From Scilla litardierei (lineage: Eukaryota; Streptophyta; Magnoliopsida; Asparagales; Asparagaceae), in assembly GCA_030789695.1 (NCBI GenBank), contig CM061139.1:199675641-199739640 (forward strand): a stretch of DNA of 64,000 nucleotides, given 5' to 3'. A model generated the notes under the pieces. It did not search any database. It saw only the letters and a program-made list of their open reading frames with translations, and had not been told where the DNA came from. Both the position numbers and the translations under genes were made by a program. Below are positions 1 to 11,283 of this stretch, piece after piece; position 1 is the first letter of the stretch; every line of letters starts with the position of its first letter.

Positions 1-147
1 ATTTGACGCCAATTGGGAGATGGATGTAGTTAATTTCGCCATGGATTCATCGTTTCCCGACAAGGACTTTTTTATTGCCTCAATTTCGCCCGTGAATTTC
101 GCCTCCAACGCCTCAAATTTGTCTTGTGATCTTGTTGAAGCCGCCAT
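1..147 (-). CDS. Gag N-terminus (partial)
   Basis: An open frame starts with ATG at 147-145 and reads to the window edge (49 codons). It opens MAASTRSQDKFEALEAKF and continues with charged, coiled-coil-like residues (GEIEAIKKSL). The gag at 52694 has the same layout (EVLEERFDGEIKDLKKS). This charged N-terminal segment is typical of gypsy-like gag proteins, which build the virus-like particle. No catalytic domain is visible in the part present. Confidence 0.5.
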   Translation of the reverse strand, partial: MAASTRSQDKFEALEAKFTGEIEAIKKSLSGNDESMAKLTTSISQLASN

Positions 148-159
148 GGATCGTCACGT

Positions 160-171
160 GCTTTGTTACCA
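160..171 (-). other. Degenerate primer-binding site (initiator tRNA-Met type)
   Basis: The minus strand reads TGGTAACAAAGC. The usual plant form is TGGTATCAGAGC, seen intact at 24661, 18526, 37541 and 52666 in this window. Two substitutions suggest an old element or a variant primer. Confidence 0.6.
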
Positions 172-174
172 AAT

Positions 175-453
175 TGTTAGGAACTAACAAAGATGGAATT
201 TTTATTAGAAAACAAATAGCAAAATAGAAAGATAATTGAGCACAAAAGAGGTGTGCTCTCCTCCCAAGACGTCTAGAGGACGTCCGCACTCGTCTACCTA
301 TGGAATCACCAAATAACAATCATCAAATTAGCATAGGCATACAAGAGAGACTCCCCCCTATTTATAATAGAAACTAGGGCAATCCTAGGACTAGGGGGAT
401 TAGGCAATCCTAGGACTAGGGGGATTGGGCAATCCTAGGACTAGGGGGACTCA
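175..453 (-). repeat. LTR (5' LTR of the left-edge element)
   Basis: The block begins TGTTAGG and ends GGACTCA on the + strand, giving TG...CA ends, and abuts a tRNA-Met-like primer site. On the minus strand a TATAAATA box lies near 358-366, which suits an LTR promoter. A stretch around 262-300 (AGACGTC, GTGCGGACGTCC type words on the minus strand) is shared with the LTRs at 52335 and 54277. The right boundary at 453 is inferred from the CA end only. Confidence 0.6.
380..450. repeat. Three tandem copies of a 25-bp unit
   Basis: The word CAATCCTAGGACTAGGGGGA occurs at 380, 405 and 430, a 25-bp period with one or two changes in the spacer. It lies at the outer end of the LTR, which on the minus strand is the upstream part of U3, where repeated enhancer-like units are common. 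No function can be shown from sequence alone. Confidence 0.75.
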
Positions 454-934
454 GAGCCAAGAGGGATTGCGGCCTGGGCCTGCGGGTGTAAACCGCAGGG
501 GCTGCGGCTGGGCCAGAGGCCCATCAGGTTTCCATGCAAATCCTCACACAACAATTTTCAGATCTAAAAGTAGCGAAGAATTCAGATTTGGAAGGAGATC
601 CAGATCTAAGGCAAAAGGCAAAAACTTTGGAGAAAAGGAAGGAAAAAGTTGAAGATACAGAAGGATTGTTCTCTGACGCGAATCGATACTTCCTGGAGGC
701 GACGGACAAGATGAAGGAGTGCGGTGAACCCCGATGAGGCCGCCATGGCCCTGTCGAGGCCCTGAAGCCCTGCGGGCCACTGCAGCCCCTTCATGGCACT
801 TGCAGGCCGTTGCAGGGCCTCTTCAGGGTTGCCAGGGCCCTGCCGAGGCCTTGCGAGCTGCTGCTGCCCCTACAGAGCACCTGTAGGCCATTGCAGGGTC
901 GACAGCCCCATACAAGGCAATTGCAGGTTGCCAG
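454..934 (+). pseudogene. Host gypsy-like element, gag piece 1
   Basis: From 534 the frame reads MQILTQQFSDLK and later LRQKAKTLEKRK, matching the gag at 52694 (MQIMMQQFADLK, LRQNAKTLKKKK). Downstream (720-934) is a GC-rich, PstI-like repeat region (CTGCAG/TTGCAG words) equivalent to the repeat at 53199-53400. It is cut at 934 by the Athila-like element and resumes at 10416. The segment 454-530 is GC-rich and does not match the related gag, so the N-terminus is lost or replaced. Confidence 0.65.
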
Positions 935-2624
935 TTGATTCGGGGTAAAAAGTGTATTTATCCCTTTATTTCGTTGGTCTTTGTGCATGTTTGTTCTCAT
1001 TCTTGCTCCATTTCACGTGTTTTCATGATAATACCATATTTTGGAGCTAATCCATTATTTCTGCACGAAACCATGTTCTAAAAGCTTATTTATGCATTTC
1101 ATGATTTTACATATATTTTTATATTTTTCAGCAGAAAGAAGAATGGAGAAATCAATTATTAGAGAAGAAGACATGGTGCCAGGACAGGCGCCTGTCCAGA
1201 TAATGGCAGTCGCCTGTCCTCTCGAACCACAGCTTGGAGCAATTGGAGTACATCACATGCACAAGTAGAAGGATTGGCAGGCGACTGCCATTTCAACAGC
1301 AGGCGCTTGATTCTTCCCACTTCGGAGATTTGCCAAAATGCAGCGCTCTGTCTTTTTGGACACTTCTGCTGCAGGCGCCTGAAGCATAACGGAGAGGTGC
1401 ATGTGCCTCTCATAGGCGCCTAAGTTTTTCGAAGCAGTCACCTGCCCGGGGATCCCCAGGTTTTGTGAGTTTTGCAATCCGCCATCCAGGCGCCTGCCAT
1501 TTCAACAGCAGGCGCCTGTCGTCAGGCGCCTATCCGTTGTTCGACAGGCGCCGGTTGCGTTTTTTTCTGTGCGGTTTGGGCTTCTTCATCTTGACCCATT
1601 TGGGTTCTTTTTCAAACCTATTTCGGCTGAACACTATTTTAGGGCTTCTCCCCCCTCTATTCCCCTTATTCCATTCCTTCCATCTTCTTCATCTTCTAGG
1701 GTTAGAGCTTGGGGAGAAACAAAGAAGCAAGGACGAGCACTTGGCTTGGGTTTGAGTTTTGTTTTCATTGGAGATCTTGGTGAACTCTTTCCCTCTTCAT
1801 TTGTATTTAGATTTAGATATTTGTAATGATTGGGATGATGTTTTTAGAAGTAAAATTCTTTTTTTATTGTTATGAGTAGCTAGATTTATCTCTTATGTGT
1901 TGTTTGGTGTAGTTTGGTTTGGCTATGGATTTCAATTCTTGCATGTTTTCGTGATTATGTGGATGGATTGCTTGAGATATAGTTTGTATTTGGGACTCTA
2001 GTGGGTATCCCTAGAGTGGAGTTTGCTTAGTGATACCACTCTTGTATGCTTGGTTGTTTATTATCTCGATTATCCGTACACTACTCTTATTGCACATCTT
2101 GTGTTTGTGTGAATGCCAAATCCATCGGTTGTGCAAACTGGAATGAGATCCACAATTGAGTTATGTACCATGTTATGGATGTTAGATTTTCCGATTACGC
2201 ATGCTCGAATGAGATCCGTAATTGAGTTATAATTTCGAGCATCATTCCAAAAGAAAATCTTCTGATCATGCAAGCCTAAGTTGGATCCATGGTTAAGTTA
2301 TATTCGAATTGAGCCCATACGCCTAGCAACTACTTTGACCCACACACCATACAAGCTTCCTCGCCTATTTGCCTCTCCGATTCTCGAACCCTAGGGTGTT
2401 GATTTGGTAGATGGTCTCACCCACATTTTCACGCCCTACCATCCATCGTAGATTAGTTGGTTGTAGCACCGCCATTACCCTTCCTTGATCAATTGAACTC
2501 GCGATTGCAAAACGACTTATCCCGTGATCCGACCCAGTCTCACATGTTATAAATTTATTACTTGATGTCCTCCTACACTTGGTAGTAGTGCTCAAGCATC
2601 ACATACTTGAGACGCCTTCAAGCA
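935..2624 (+). repeat. Left LTR of Athila-like element 1
   Basis: About 1.69 kb, matching 8703-10415 along its length. It carries many words of the type CAGGCGCCTG (1180-1560) that are also present, somewhat changed, in the right copy. It ends ...CTTCAAGCA just before the primer site. The first bases (TTGATTC) differ from the right LTR (TGTGATTA), so the terminal TG has been lost. Confidence 0.85.
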
Positions 2625-2626
2625 AT

Positions 2627-2644
2627 TGGCGTCGTTGTCGGGGA
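2627..2644 (+). other. Primer-binding site, tRNA-Asp type
   Basis: Reads TGGCGTCGTTGTCGGGGA. The cleaner form TGGCGCCGTTGCCGGG is present in the second Athila-like element at 26915. This primer type is characteristic of Athila-like gypsy elements. Two C-to-T changes suggest decay of methylated cytosines. Confidence 0.8.
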
Positions 2645-2713
2645 CAACAGTTTTTGCATTTACATTCTCGATTGATTTTGGAAATTTTGGCGTGATACAT
2701 CCTACTATTTAGT

Positions 2714-3812
2714 GTGCGTTTTTTAGATTGTTTATCTTTCACTTATTATTCTTCCTTATTGAGGTCCTTTGCTATCTTTATTTTCAATTTCTTTTATAAA
2801 AATTCAAAAAAGCCAATGGACTTCAATGGCATACATTCTTTGTATGATGCACTTTCATTTTCTTTGCACAGGACCACTTCTTTGAAGCTCAAAATTGCCT
2901 GCTTTGCTCAAATTGACGGTGAATCTTTCTATCAAGTTTGGAAGAGGTTCACAGATTCATTAGGTGGCTGTCCACATCATGATTTACGATGGCCCATCTT
3001 TTCCAGTTCTTCTACGAGGGGCTGTCGGAGGAGATACATGACTACATGGCGATGTTGGACGATGGAGCTCTATTTGACAGGTCACCTGAGGATGCTTGGG
3101 AGTGTCTGTAGTCCATGAAGGATATGGCACGACCATTGGATGGAACTTCAGGGAGTGAGCCATTAACGCCATATCACGATAGTGTTGGAGCATCCCTTGA
3201 CCAAGGAGAGGAAAGTATGGACACACCCTTGCAACCCTTGGGCGAGGAACTTCAATTGCTTATTCAGACATAGGAGGCTCAATCCCAATATTTTCTGCGG
3301 AGCATGGAGACTCGGAGCCAGTATATTCAGAAGATCATTTCGAGTCTCAAATTGCTTGCATCTTACTTGGGAGAAAGTAATTCACATTCACAACAAATTT
3401 TATTATTTGATTTGGATTCTTCTACCCTTGCAGGTTTTGTGTGCAAAGATGGAGAGGACGAGCATGACATTTTGGATGGAGTGGAGGAGACTAGTAGGGC
3501 CACGAGCTCATCGATCATTTTGGTGGAGCCCAAACCATGCTCTCCTCCAATCTTGTCCCAAAATCCATTATTCCTCTCTCCCATGGTCATGCATCATACG
3601 GAGATTGATGCAATCATTTTAGGGAGTTTTCGTCAACTTGATTTAAATTCTTTATCTTATATTGACAATTTTTTTGGATCACTTTTGTGGAAAGGCATCG
3701 GCGTCGGCTTTGGATTAACACACCCTCTCACACACATGGCATGATTGGAAATTTTATGGAGGGAGCACTTGTGGCTGTGTTGCTAGGGTCCAAATGATTC
3801 GTGGAGGGAAGA
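2714..3812 (+). pseudogene. Gag of Athila-like element 1, broken
   Basis: Near 2910-2985 the frame reads DGESFYQVWKRFTDSL followed by CPHHDL, the conserved core of Athila/Tat-type gag (retrotrans_gag family). After a frame change it continues FYEGLSEEIHDYMAMLDDGA and EDAWE, also typical. Stops near 3110 and 3270 and several frame changes break it. The later part (3302-3744) is a charged linker ending near the solo-LTR insertion at 3818. Gag would form the particle; no protease or polymerase follows. Confidence 0.7.
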
Positions 3813-3817
3813 CGCTT

Positions 3818-6800
3818 TGTAACGACCCGCTTTCAGGGGGCCCGTTACTTATTTGATATTTGTGCTTTCCTGCAGGTTACCAGTGAAACCAAAATAGCCA
3901 CGATGCAGAGATGTACAAAAATACTCAAATAGTGTTCAATTATTACAATCCATACTGTACCAGATGTCCCAAAAGATATATATGAAAGAAAAAAAGTACA
4001 TAAGTGAAAATAACTCTGGAAGCTGCGGTCGAACTCTGGCGCTATTAGCTCAGGAGCATCTACCTCCATATGTACGTCGTCTGCGGTGCCACGGAGATGG
4101 AACCGTAGGTAAGTCACAACAATTCTAAACCTAGAAAAGAAGCAGTGCACAAGTATGACAAAAATAACTACGTACATGCAGAACAGAGTGAAAAGTAAAG
4201 TACTGAGTAACAACTGTACACAACTGAGTAGTAAAAGTACACAGAACTAAAAAGAGAGAACAACTGTACGGTGATAGTGCAAGTGTAAAGCAGGCTAAGC
4301 AAGTGAAACATGCTACTGATGTAGCTAAAAGTACGACAAGTAAAGTATTGGTGGCTGCACAGATGTAATAGGTGAAGTGCATGCAATGCGTAAAGTAAAG
4401 TGGACTGTAATGCGTAAAGTAAAAGTGACTATGCAAAAATAACTACACTACGTGACTCAAGTCGGAGAGTACACTATGTGACCATCAAGTTCATCTCTTG
4501 CCTGGGCGCGACCCAGACGAATGCCGAAAACACAGGCAGCTAGACAGGATGCTGGCATGCAGCATATTTTTGTTTGCCGAAACACAAGCAGCTAGACATG
4601 ATGCCGAAAACCCAGGCAGCTAGACATGTAGATTGAACTTCAGTCACTCCCGCACTCTCTCAAACTATGAGTTACCCCAAACCCCAGTAATGTGTCAAGT
4701 ACAAGTTATTTACAGGATGTTCCACAAGATGTTCCATAAGATGTTCCACATGTTACTAGTCAAGTCAAGACAACTGGTTGACTTTCTTATTGAAAACCAG
4801 AAAGTCAAAAATTCTTTCCAAAGCAAGCTGGCCAAGCGAAGTAAGGATAAAGACAAGTCCAAGCACACAATTTACCCAAGTTTGATAATTGTGTGTTTCA
4901 ATCACCAAAGTTGAAAGTTGGCAACGTAATCTATAGTTGATTACTTTCCTATTAAAGTAGGTTTCTAGGCCAGTTCAAGTCAAGTAGCCGTTCTGAGGTT
5001 ATGGTGGTGTTCTAGGTACATACGAGGACACTTATCTAATTTTCTAATTTTAGAATTTATTGTGACTTACAAAATTGGAGCTCGTCGTAGCAAGACGAGG
5101 TTGGAGCTAGAGGAGCTGGTGCACGAGGATTGGTACCTGCAATCACAAGATCGATTGGTTAAAGAACGCGACATATCTATTTAAATAATTTGATCGTTTT
5201 GGTTTTTTAAAACTGATGAAACGGTGTCGAAAAACGTTCTAAATTTTTCTATAAGCTAGATATGATGAAAATAATTTTATTGTAAGAGGAAATATTTTTC
5301 TGACACTTATAGTAATTTTTATAATTTTTAAAAGCTCAAAAATAATTTAAAACTATTTTTAATTAAGTAACGTATTTATTCAACAATTTATTTCGGATGC
5401 AATCTGCATTGGAAAGTTGCGAATGAGCTGTCAAAATGGCCGTCTCGAAGAGTTCTTTAACATATATTTTTATCACGTATTAGTTTACGTGAAAATAACA
5501 CGTTATTGATTTTTGAATGAAAATAACATATTTAACTTTTAGGGTTAAAAATTAATTTTGGAAAAACTAGGCGTCTAATTGAGATGAAACTAGCGTCATT
5601 GGGTCCAGAATGTCATTTCTGATTTTTTGGAGGTGATTTTACATTTTTCTGATCCCTATATCATTTATTATTAATTATTTATCAAAAACCCCAATTTATC
5701 TAATATCTAAAATGCGTATTTAAATGTATAATTACGCGTATACGTTTTATAAACGTACCCTCACTCGCTCTCCCTCATGCAACGGAGCAGGCTTCGATTG
5801 TTTTCGACGACGACTGAGCGGAGCTAGGCGACGGCGGGGGATCGGGGGCGACTGCGGCGGCGTTCTTCGGTCACGACGGTAGGTGGAGGCGGAGGCATTG
5901 AGGCCAGAGGACGGCGATGCTACGGAGCGGCGACGGCGTCAGGGCGGGGGCCGTTTGCAGCAGCGGTGGTGACGGCTGGGTGGTCTCCGACGTCGGTGGT
6001 GGCGCTGTGGCGTTGGGGCGGAGATCGAGGTCGCAGTGACGTCGGAGAAGCACGAAAGCGCACGGGGTGCAGCGAGCTCCGTTGAAGACGACGGCGGTGA
6101 CGGCGTCGAGAGGCTCTGAGGGTGAAGTTACCGGCGGTTCTGTGCTCCGGTGGGTGTCTCAGACGCAGTAACAGCTTGGCGAGCTCGGGGAGTTCTCGAA
6201 GGTGACTTCGGTGGACGGGCTCGAGAGCGCTGCTCGCGGCGGTGCTGGGCGCTTCGACTCGGAGCTCCGTTCGTCGTCGATCAGCGATGGGCTCGCAGCA
6301 GCGGTAAGGGGCTCGGAGGAGCTGATGGGGTTGTAGTGGCGAACGAGGTCGGAGGGTGGCGGGCCTGGCGTGGGTTGGTGGCGGAGGAGGCCGTTACGCC
6401 GGAGGAGTGGAGTGAGAGGGCACGGGCGGAGGGTTTCCAGTGCTTCGTCGTTAGGGGGCAACCATCGGAGCTCGGGTGAGGGCTCCGGTCTGAGGGCGGC
6501 GATCGAACCCTCCAGTGTCGTCGTGGGCGTAGGCGGAGGACGTGGGTTCTGTACGTGCGTGCTGTGGTGAGCGAGCTTGGGTTTGCCGTGCTCGGGTTTT
6601 CGACTGGGGGGTGTAGCTGGGTTTGAGGAGAGACAAAAGAGAGAGTGACGGTGAACGGGAGAGAGCATGTGGGAGGCGTTTGGGTGCATGAGTGTAGGCT
6701 GCATGGAGAGAGCCTTGGGGAAAATTGGGTTTTGTTCGGCCTCTGGTAAGGAGAAGAGAGAGGGAGAGTGAGATAATTTATAGTTTAATTATATACTTAA

Positions 6801-7502
6801 GAACGTTAAGTAGTCAACAACAATTAATAAGATTAGGTTTGTATTAATGAGGTTAGGTTTAATCTTTAGACTAAGTTTGGAAATTGGCTTGGTAAGTTCC
6901 TCGTGGGCTGCCAATGTGGGAGTAGGTGAGGGTTAAGGTAAGCGATTAGTAAAAAGTGAAACTCTATTAGTGAAAGTATTTTGTAAAATACAAAAACGAA
7001 ATTACGATTTTGCCCCTACTAGTAAACGTGTTCGAAAAATTACGAAAACATACCCACAGGATCGTATCGTCGCGAGGATCGCGAATACGAGATCCGTTTC
7101 AGGTTTCGAGCTACGGAAATACTGGTTTTAGGCCAAAACGTTTAGGTAGCGGGTTTGCGGGTTCTCTATCGATTTGACTTCAGAAAATTACGAAATTAAT
7201 GTGGGGAGCCCTAAATGATCATAGAATGTTACCGTAGAAGTTTGAAAACGTTTTGAAGATGTTTGAATAGAAAATAAATTCATTAAGCCAAAACGGTAAA
7301 ACTGAAAATGAATTTTTATCAGAATTGTTTTGAGTATTTGATGAAACTCGAACATACTAAAATACTTCATGACTAGTCTGATATCTCAAAATATTTTTAT
7401 AAGAAATTTTTGAAATCGTAAACCTCCTGACAAACCATTATAAAATAGTTTTAAAATTGAAAATACATGAATAGTTGTATTGAAAAAATACGGACCGTTA
7501 CA
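3818..7502. mobile_element. Solo LTR, 3,685 bp
   Basis: The block starts TGTAACGACCCG and ends CGGACCGTTACA, giving TG...CA ends with inverted tips, and is flanked by a perfect 5-bp duplication CGCTT (3813-3817 and 7503-7507). The ORF of the surrounding Athila-like element is cut at the left and resumes at the right. No second copy or polymerase lies inside, so a solo LTR left by recombination is the simplest reading. Long LTRs starting TGTAACACCC are common in Tekay/Del-type gypsy elements. A GC-rich core (about 5780-6720) lies inside AT-rich flanks. Confidence 0.8.
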
Positions 7503-7603
7503 CGCTTGCGGATGAGCGTAAGGATCTAATTGAGCTACTTCCTCCACCGTTGGACATCCGTGACCCGCTATTTGATTGCGGTGCCTTCTATCCATTAGTG
7601 TAG
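7503..7603 (+). pseudogene. C-terminal end of the Athila-like element 1 ORF
   Basis: After the solo LTR the frame reads LIELLPPPLDIRDPLF and stops at 7601-7603. The second Athila-like element ends its ORF almost identically (LPPPLYIRDPPF, stop at 29197). Shared ends in two elements without pol point to one family. Function unknown. Confidence 0.6.
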
Positions 7604-8702
7604 AAATTTAAATTATGAACTTTTTATGCTTTCTAGGATAGTTTATTTTAATAAGCCTATACTCTTTCAACATTGAGGACAATGTTTGTCTTTAGTTAGG
7701 GGGATAATAGTAGGTGGTTTTAGGATGTTTAGTTTGTTAGTTGCTTTGTTTTAAATTTTTTTACATCACACAATCATTTTACAAGCATACATGTACCCTC
7801 CTTGCTCAATTGCTAGCTTTGTGCTTAGTCCCTTGCATGTTTCATCTTCGTGCATGTTTTCGGATTCTATTTTCAAATCCTAAATTGTGATTGGCATGCA
7901 TTCGATAGCTTTTTTCTTTATGAAATCAATTTAAATATGTCATTTATGATGTGAGTGCACAACCCCATGAATTTTGTCTTCAAAATGGTTTAATTAGTTT
8001 TGAATAAGCTTTGCGATGCATGAGTATGGATTAAGCCAATTGAGTAGAGTAGTTTTCAATTCAATGGGTCTTGACTCTTGACTATGTGCCCAGTGTGGTT
8101 GGTTGGTGTGTTAAAAAAGGGAAAGAAAGAAAGAAAACAAAAAAGAAAAAGAAAACAAAAAAGAGAAAGAAAAAGAATAAGTACATTGTTCTTCTAGTTT
8201 TGTCGAGTAACTAGGTCCTCGTTCCTCAAGAAGCATTGGGGATTTGCATCGAAAGATAGGATTTAGGGGAGTGTGTGAGAAAAGAATAAGTGAATCTTAG
8301 GTGATTCGAGTTATTAGGTCCGCGGGGTCCTTTTTGGCCCAATGCCATGAAATCATCTGATTTGGGAGTCATTGACCGAAAACTCATTACATGTAAAATT
8401 AGGAAAGTGTTGTTTTGTGAAAAATCTGAGATTTGTGAATTTATGATACAAGGTTGTGTTTTAATCTTCATTCGTGCAAAACATTGCTTGTTTTCCTTTA
8501 TTTGAACAAAATTGGAGCGTTGTTCATGTGTTTGTTCTTGTTCATGGGGTTGTTCTCATTCTTGGATATGCATATTGAATTTGAGATTTTGTTGAAAATT
8601 TTATTTTCGCCATGAATAATTTTGAGTTTGAAATGTGCTTTGATTGAGAATCCGAATCTATCGTTTGTTTTGCTAGGGTCTAGCAAAAAGCTAGTTGGGT
8701 TG
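7604..8702 (+). other. Non-coding 3' internal region of Athila-like element 1
   Basis: This stretch has no credible ORF. It holds the conserved TTGAGGACAATGTTTG block at about 7673, a purine tract of GAAA and AAAG runs (8115-8180), and just before the LTR a small inverted repeat CTAGCAAAAAGCTAG (8680-8694). The same inverted repeat precedes the right LTR of the second Athila-like element (30336-30350). The G-rich run after it (TTGGGT) probably serves as polypurine tract. Confidence 0.65.
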
Positions 8703-10415
8703 TGTGATTAGGGATAAATAGTGTACATTTCTCCCCCCATTTCGTTAGTCTTTGTGCATGTTTTGTTCTCATTCTTGCTCCATTTCACGCGTTTTCATGA
8801 TAATACCATAGTTTGAAGCTAATCCATTATTTCTGCACGAAACCATGTTGTAAAAGCTTATTTATGCATTTCATGATTTTACATATTTTTCTATATTTTT
8901 AGGAGAAAGAAGAATGGAGAAATCAATTATTAGAGAAGAAGGCATGGTGCGAGGACAGGCGCCTGCCCGGACAAGGACAGTCCCCTGTCATCTCGAAACA
9001 CAGCCTGGAGCAACTAGAGTACATTGCAAGCGCCTGTAGGAGGATTGGCAAGCGCTTGGACAACTGTGCAGGCCCCTGCCATTTCAACATCAGGCCCTGA
9101 TTCTTCCCACTTCGGAGATTTGCCAAAATGATGTGCTCTGTTTTTTTGGTCACTTCTGATGTAGGCACCTGAAGCGCAACAGACAGGCGCATGTGCCTCT
9201 CACAGGTGCCTATGTTTTTTGAAGCAGTCTCCTGCCCGTGGATCCCCAGGTTTTGTGAGTTTCGCAATCCGCCATCCAGGCGCATGCCATTTCAACAGCA
9301 GGCGCCTGTCGTCAGGCGCTTGGCTGTTGTTTGACAGGCGCCTGTCGCGTTTTTTCTGTGCGGCTTGGGCTTGATCATCTTGACTCGTTTGGGTTCTTGT
9401 TCAAACCCATTTTGGCTGAACATTATTTTAGGGCTTCTCCCCCTTTATACCCCTTATTCCATTTCTTCCATCTTCTTCATCTTTTAGGGTTAGAGCTTGG
9501 GGAGCAACAAAGAATCAAGGAGGATCACTTGGATTGGATTTGAGTTTTGTTTTCATTGGAGATCTTGGTGAACTCTTTCCCTCTCCATTTGTATTTAGGT
9601 TTAGATATTTGTAATGATTGGGATGATGTTTTTAGAAGTAAAATTCTCTCTTTTATTGTTATGAGTAGCTAGATCTATCTCTTGTGTGTTGTTTGGTGAA
9701 GTTTGGTTGTTTGGCTATGGATTTCAATTCTTGCATGTTTTCATGATTATGTGGATGGATTGCTTGAGATATACTTTGTATTTGGACCCTAGTGGGTATC
9801 CCTAGAGTGGAGTTTGCCTAGTGGTACCACTATTGTATGCTTGGTTGTTTATTATCTTGATTATCCGTACACTACTCTTATTGCACACCATGTGTTTGTG
9901 TGAATGCCAAATCCACCGGTTGTGCAAACTCGAATGAGATCCACAATTGAGTTATATACCATGTTATGAATGTTAGATTTTTCGATTACGCATGCTCGAA
10001 TGAGATCCGTAATTGAGTTATAATTTCGAGCATCATTCCGAAAGGAAATCTCCGATCATGCAAGCCTAAGTTGGATCCATGGTGAAGTTATATTCGAATT
10101 GAGCCCATACGCCTAGCAGCCACTTTGACCCACACTTCACACAAGCTTCCTCTCCTATTTGCCTCTCCGATTCTCGAACCCTATGGTGTTGATTTGGTAG
10201 ATGGTTGCATCCACATTTTCACACCTTACCATCCATCGTAGATTAGTTGTTTGTAGCACCGCCATTACCCTTCCTTGATCAATTGAACTCGCGATTGCAA
10301 AACGACTTATCCCCGTGATCCGACTCGGTCTCACCGGTTATAAATTTATTACTTGACGGCCTCCTACACTTGGGAGTAGCGCTCAAGCATCACATACTTG
10401 AGACGTCTTCAAGCA
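8703..10415 (+). repeat. Right LTR of Athila-like element 1
   Basis: About 1.71 kb, starting TGTGATTAGGG and ending CTTCAAGCA. It matches 935-2624 throughout, with scattered substitutions and small indels, so the insertion is not very recent. The following bases CCAG repeat those before the left LTR. Confidence 0.85.
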
Positions 10416-10892
10416 CCAGCTCCCTGTAGGGCGTTAGCAGGCCCGTTAGGGGCCTGTTGACTTTTTGACAGCCAGTTGAGACCCCAATGATGACTTTCAT
10501 CTGCTTCCAAGACCCGAGGATGACTTCGAGGAGTTTCAAGGGCTTCTAGGCTACAATTTGCGACAGAGATGCAATGACGCCAAGCATTTTCGGTTTACGA
10601 TAAGTTTCAGGCTGATTATGACCAGGACCCAGCCTTGAGGAGGATGGTGACTACTACGTTTGGGATGATGATGACTGGACGGTAATGGAGGAAGAGGTGA
10701 CAACTCTTTGAGGGGTTATGTGCGACCCAGAGAGGTACGTCACAACAATTATTATCATTCCCTTACTATAGACATGCAAGTGTACGAGCAGATCAGGAAA
10801 TTCTTGCGATGGACGGCAAAGTAAGAGAACTAAAGATACCGATGTTTGAGGGGGATGATCCTTACAAGTGGATCTACAGAGCTGAGAGATTT
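10416..10892 (+). pseudogene. Host gypsy-like element, gag piece 2
   Basis: The sequence resumes the host gag after the Athila-like insertion. Segments read RPEDDFEEF and later DYDQDPALRRM, matching RPEDDVEE and DYDKDPHLRRM of the related gag (53575-53710). Near 10810-10890 it gives LKIPMFEGDDPYKWIYRAERF, the conserved start of the gag domain, where it is cut by the chromovirus at 10893. Several frame changes are present. Confidence 0.7.
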
Positions 10893-11255
10893 TGATGCGG
10901 ACTAGGGTTTCTATGGTGGAATTTGGGGATTTTATTGATAGAAATAGGGTTAAAAAAGGGGATAAATAGCCAATTTTGGGAGAGTTGGCCCATCTCCTAG
11001 CTTTTGCTAAGGAAAAAGTCTAAAGCTCTCTTCTAGATCTCACTGGAGAATTCTACGAAAACGTCAAATGACGGCTACAAAATTCGATACCCTAACCCTA
11101 GCCCATGCCCTCACTTATATAATGTTTAGGCGTGGTGCGTACAACAAAAATATCAAAACTAATGGTGCCTAAAGAAGCTTCCCCAAATCGTCGGTGTGCA
11201 TAGCAATTATTCCTTCGGCCTCCTACGCCTCCTCTCGTACGTGATAATCGTATCA
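10893..11255 (-). repeat. 3' LTR of the chromovirus
   Basis: 363 bp; on the + strand it runs from TGATGCGGAC to AATCGTATCA. It matches 24676-25038 closely. A TATATAAG box on the minus strand lies at 11114-11121. Confidence 0.9.
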
Positions 11256-11270
11256 CTACTCCCCCAGAAG
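11256..11270 (-). other. Polypurine tract of the chromovirus
   Basis: The minus strand reads CTTCTGGGGGAGTAG directly before the 3' LTR. Just upstream (11271-11300) the frame encodes HLEDKV, a tail shared by many plant gypsy elements. The tract primes second-strand synthesis. Confidence 0.75.
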
Positions 11271-11283
11271 TTTCACCTTGTCC

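Larger units (their letters stand above)
1..453 (-). mobile_element. 5' end of a minus-strand LTR retrotransposon, cut by window edge
   Basis: Read on the minus strand, the order is LTR (453 down to 175), a primer-binding site (171 down to 160), then a gag-like start at 147 running off the window. The LTR has TG...CA ends. The gag start resembles that of the small element at 52694, so the two belong to related gypsy-type families. The other LTR lies outside the window, so neither the target-site duplication nor the completeness of the element can be judged. Confidence 0.7.
935..10415 (+). mobile_element. Athila-like LTR retrotransposon 1 (non-autonomous)
   Basis: Two long related LTRs (935-2624 and 8703-10415) flank an internal region. 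A tRNA-Asp-type primer site follows the left LTR, and a GAGGACAATGTTTGTCTTTAG-like block typical of Athila/Tat elements lies near 7675. The flanks share CCAG (931-934 and 10416-10419). The host gag repeat stops at 934 and the host gag continues after 10416, so this is a true insertion. Only gag-like and ORF-end sequence is present; no pol is seen. A 3.7-kb solo LTR interrupts the internal region. Confidence 0.85.

Noticed and set aside
4131..4436. Minus-strand open frames with Cys, Phe and Tyr-rich sequence
   Set aside because: They arise from GTA/AGT-rich low-complexity DNA in the solo LTR and have no conserved features.
6159..6704. A minus-strand open frame of 181 codons in a GC-rich region
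   Set aside because: It lies within the solo LTR, is rich in Pro, Ser and Arg, overlaps equally open frames on the other strand, and shows no domain. The GC-rich composition explains it.
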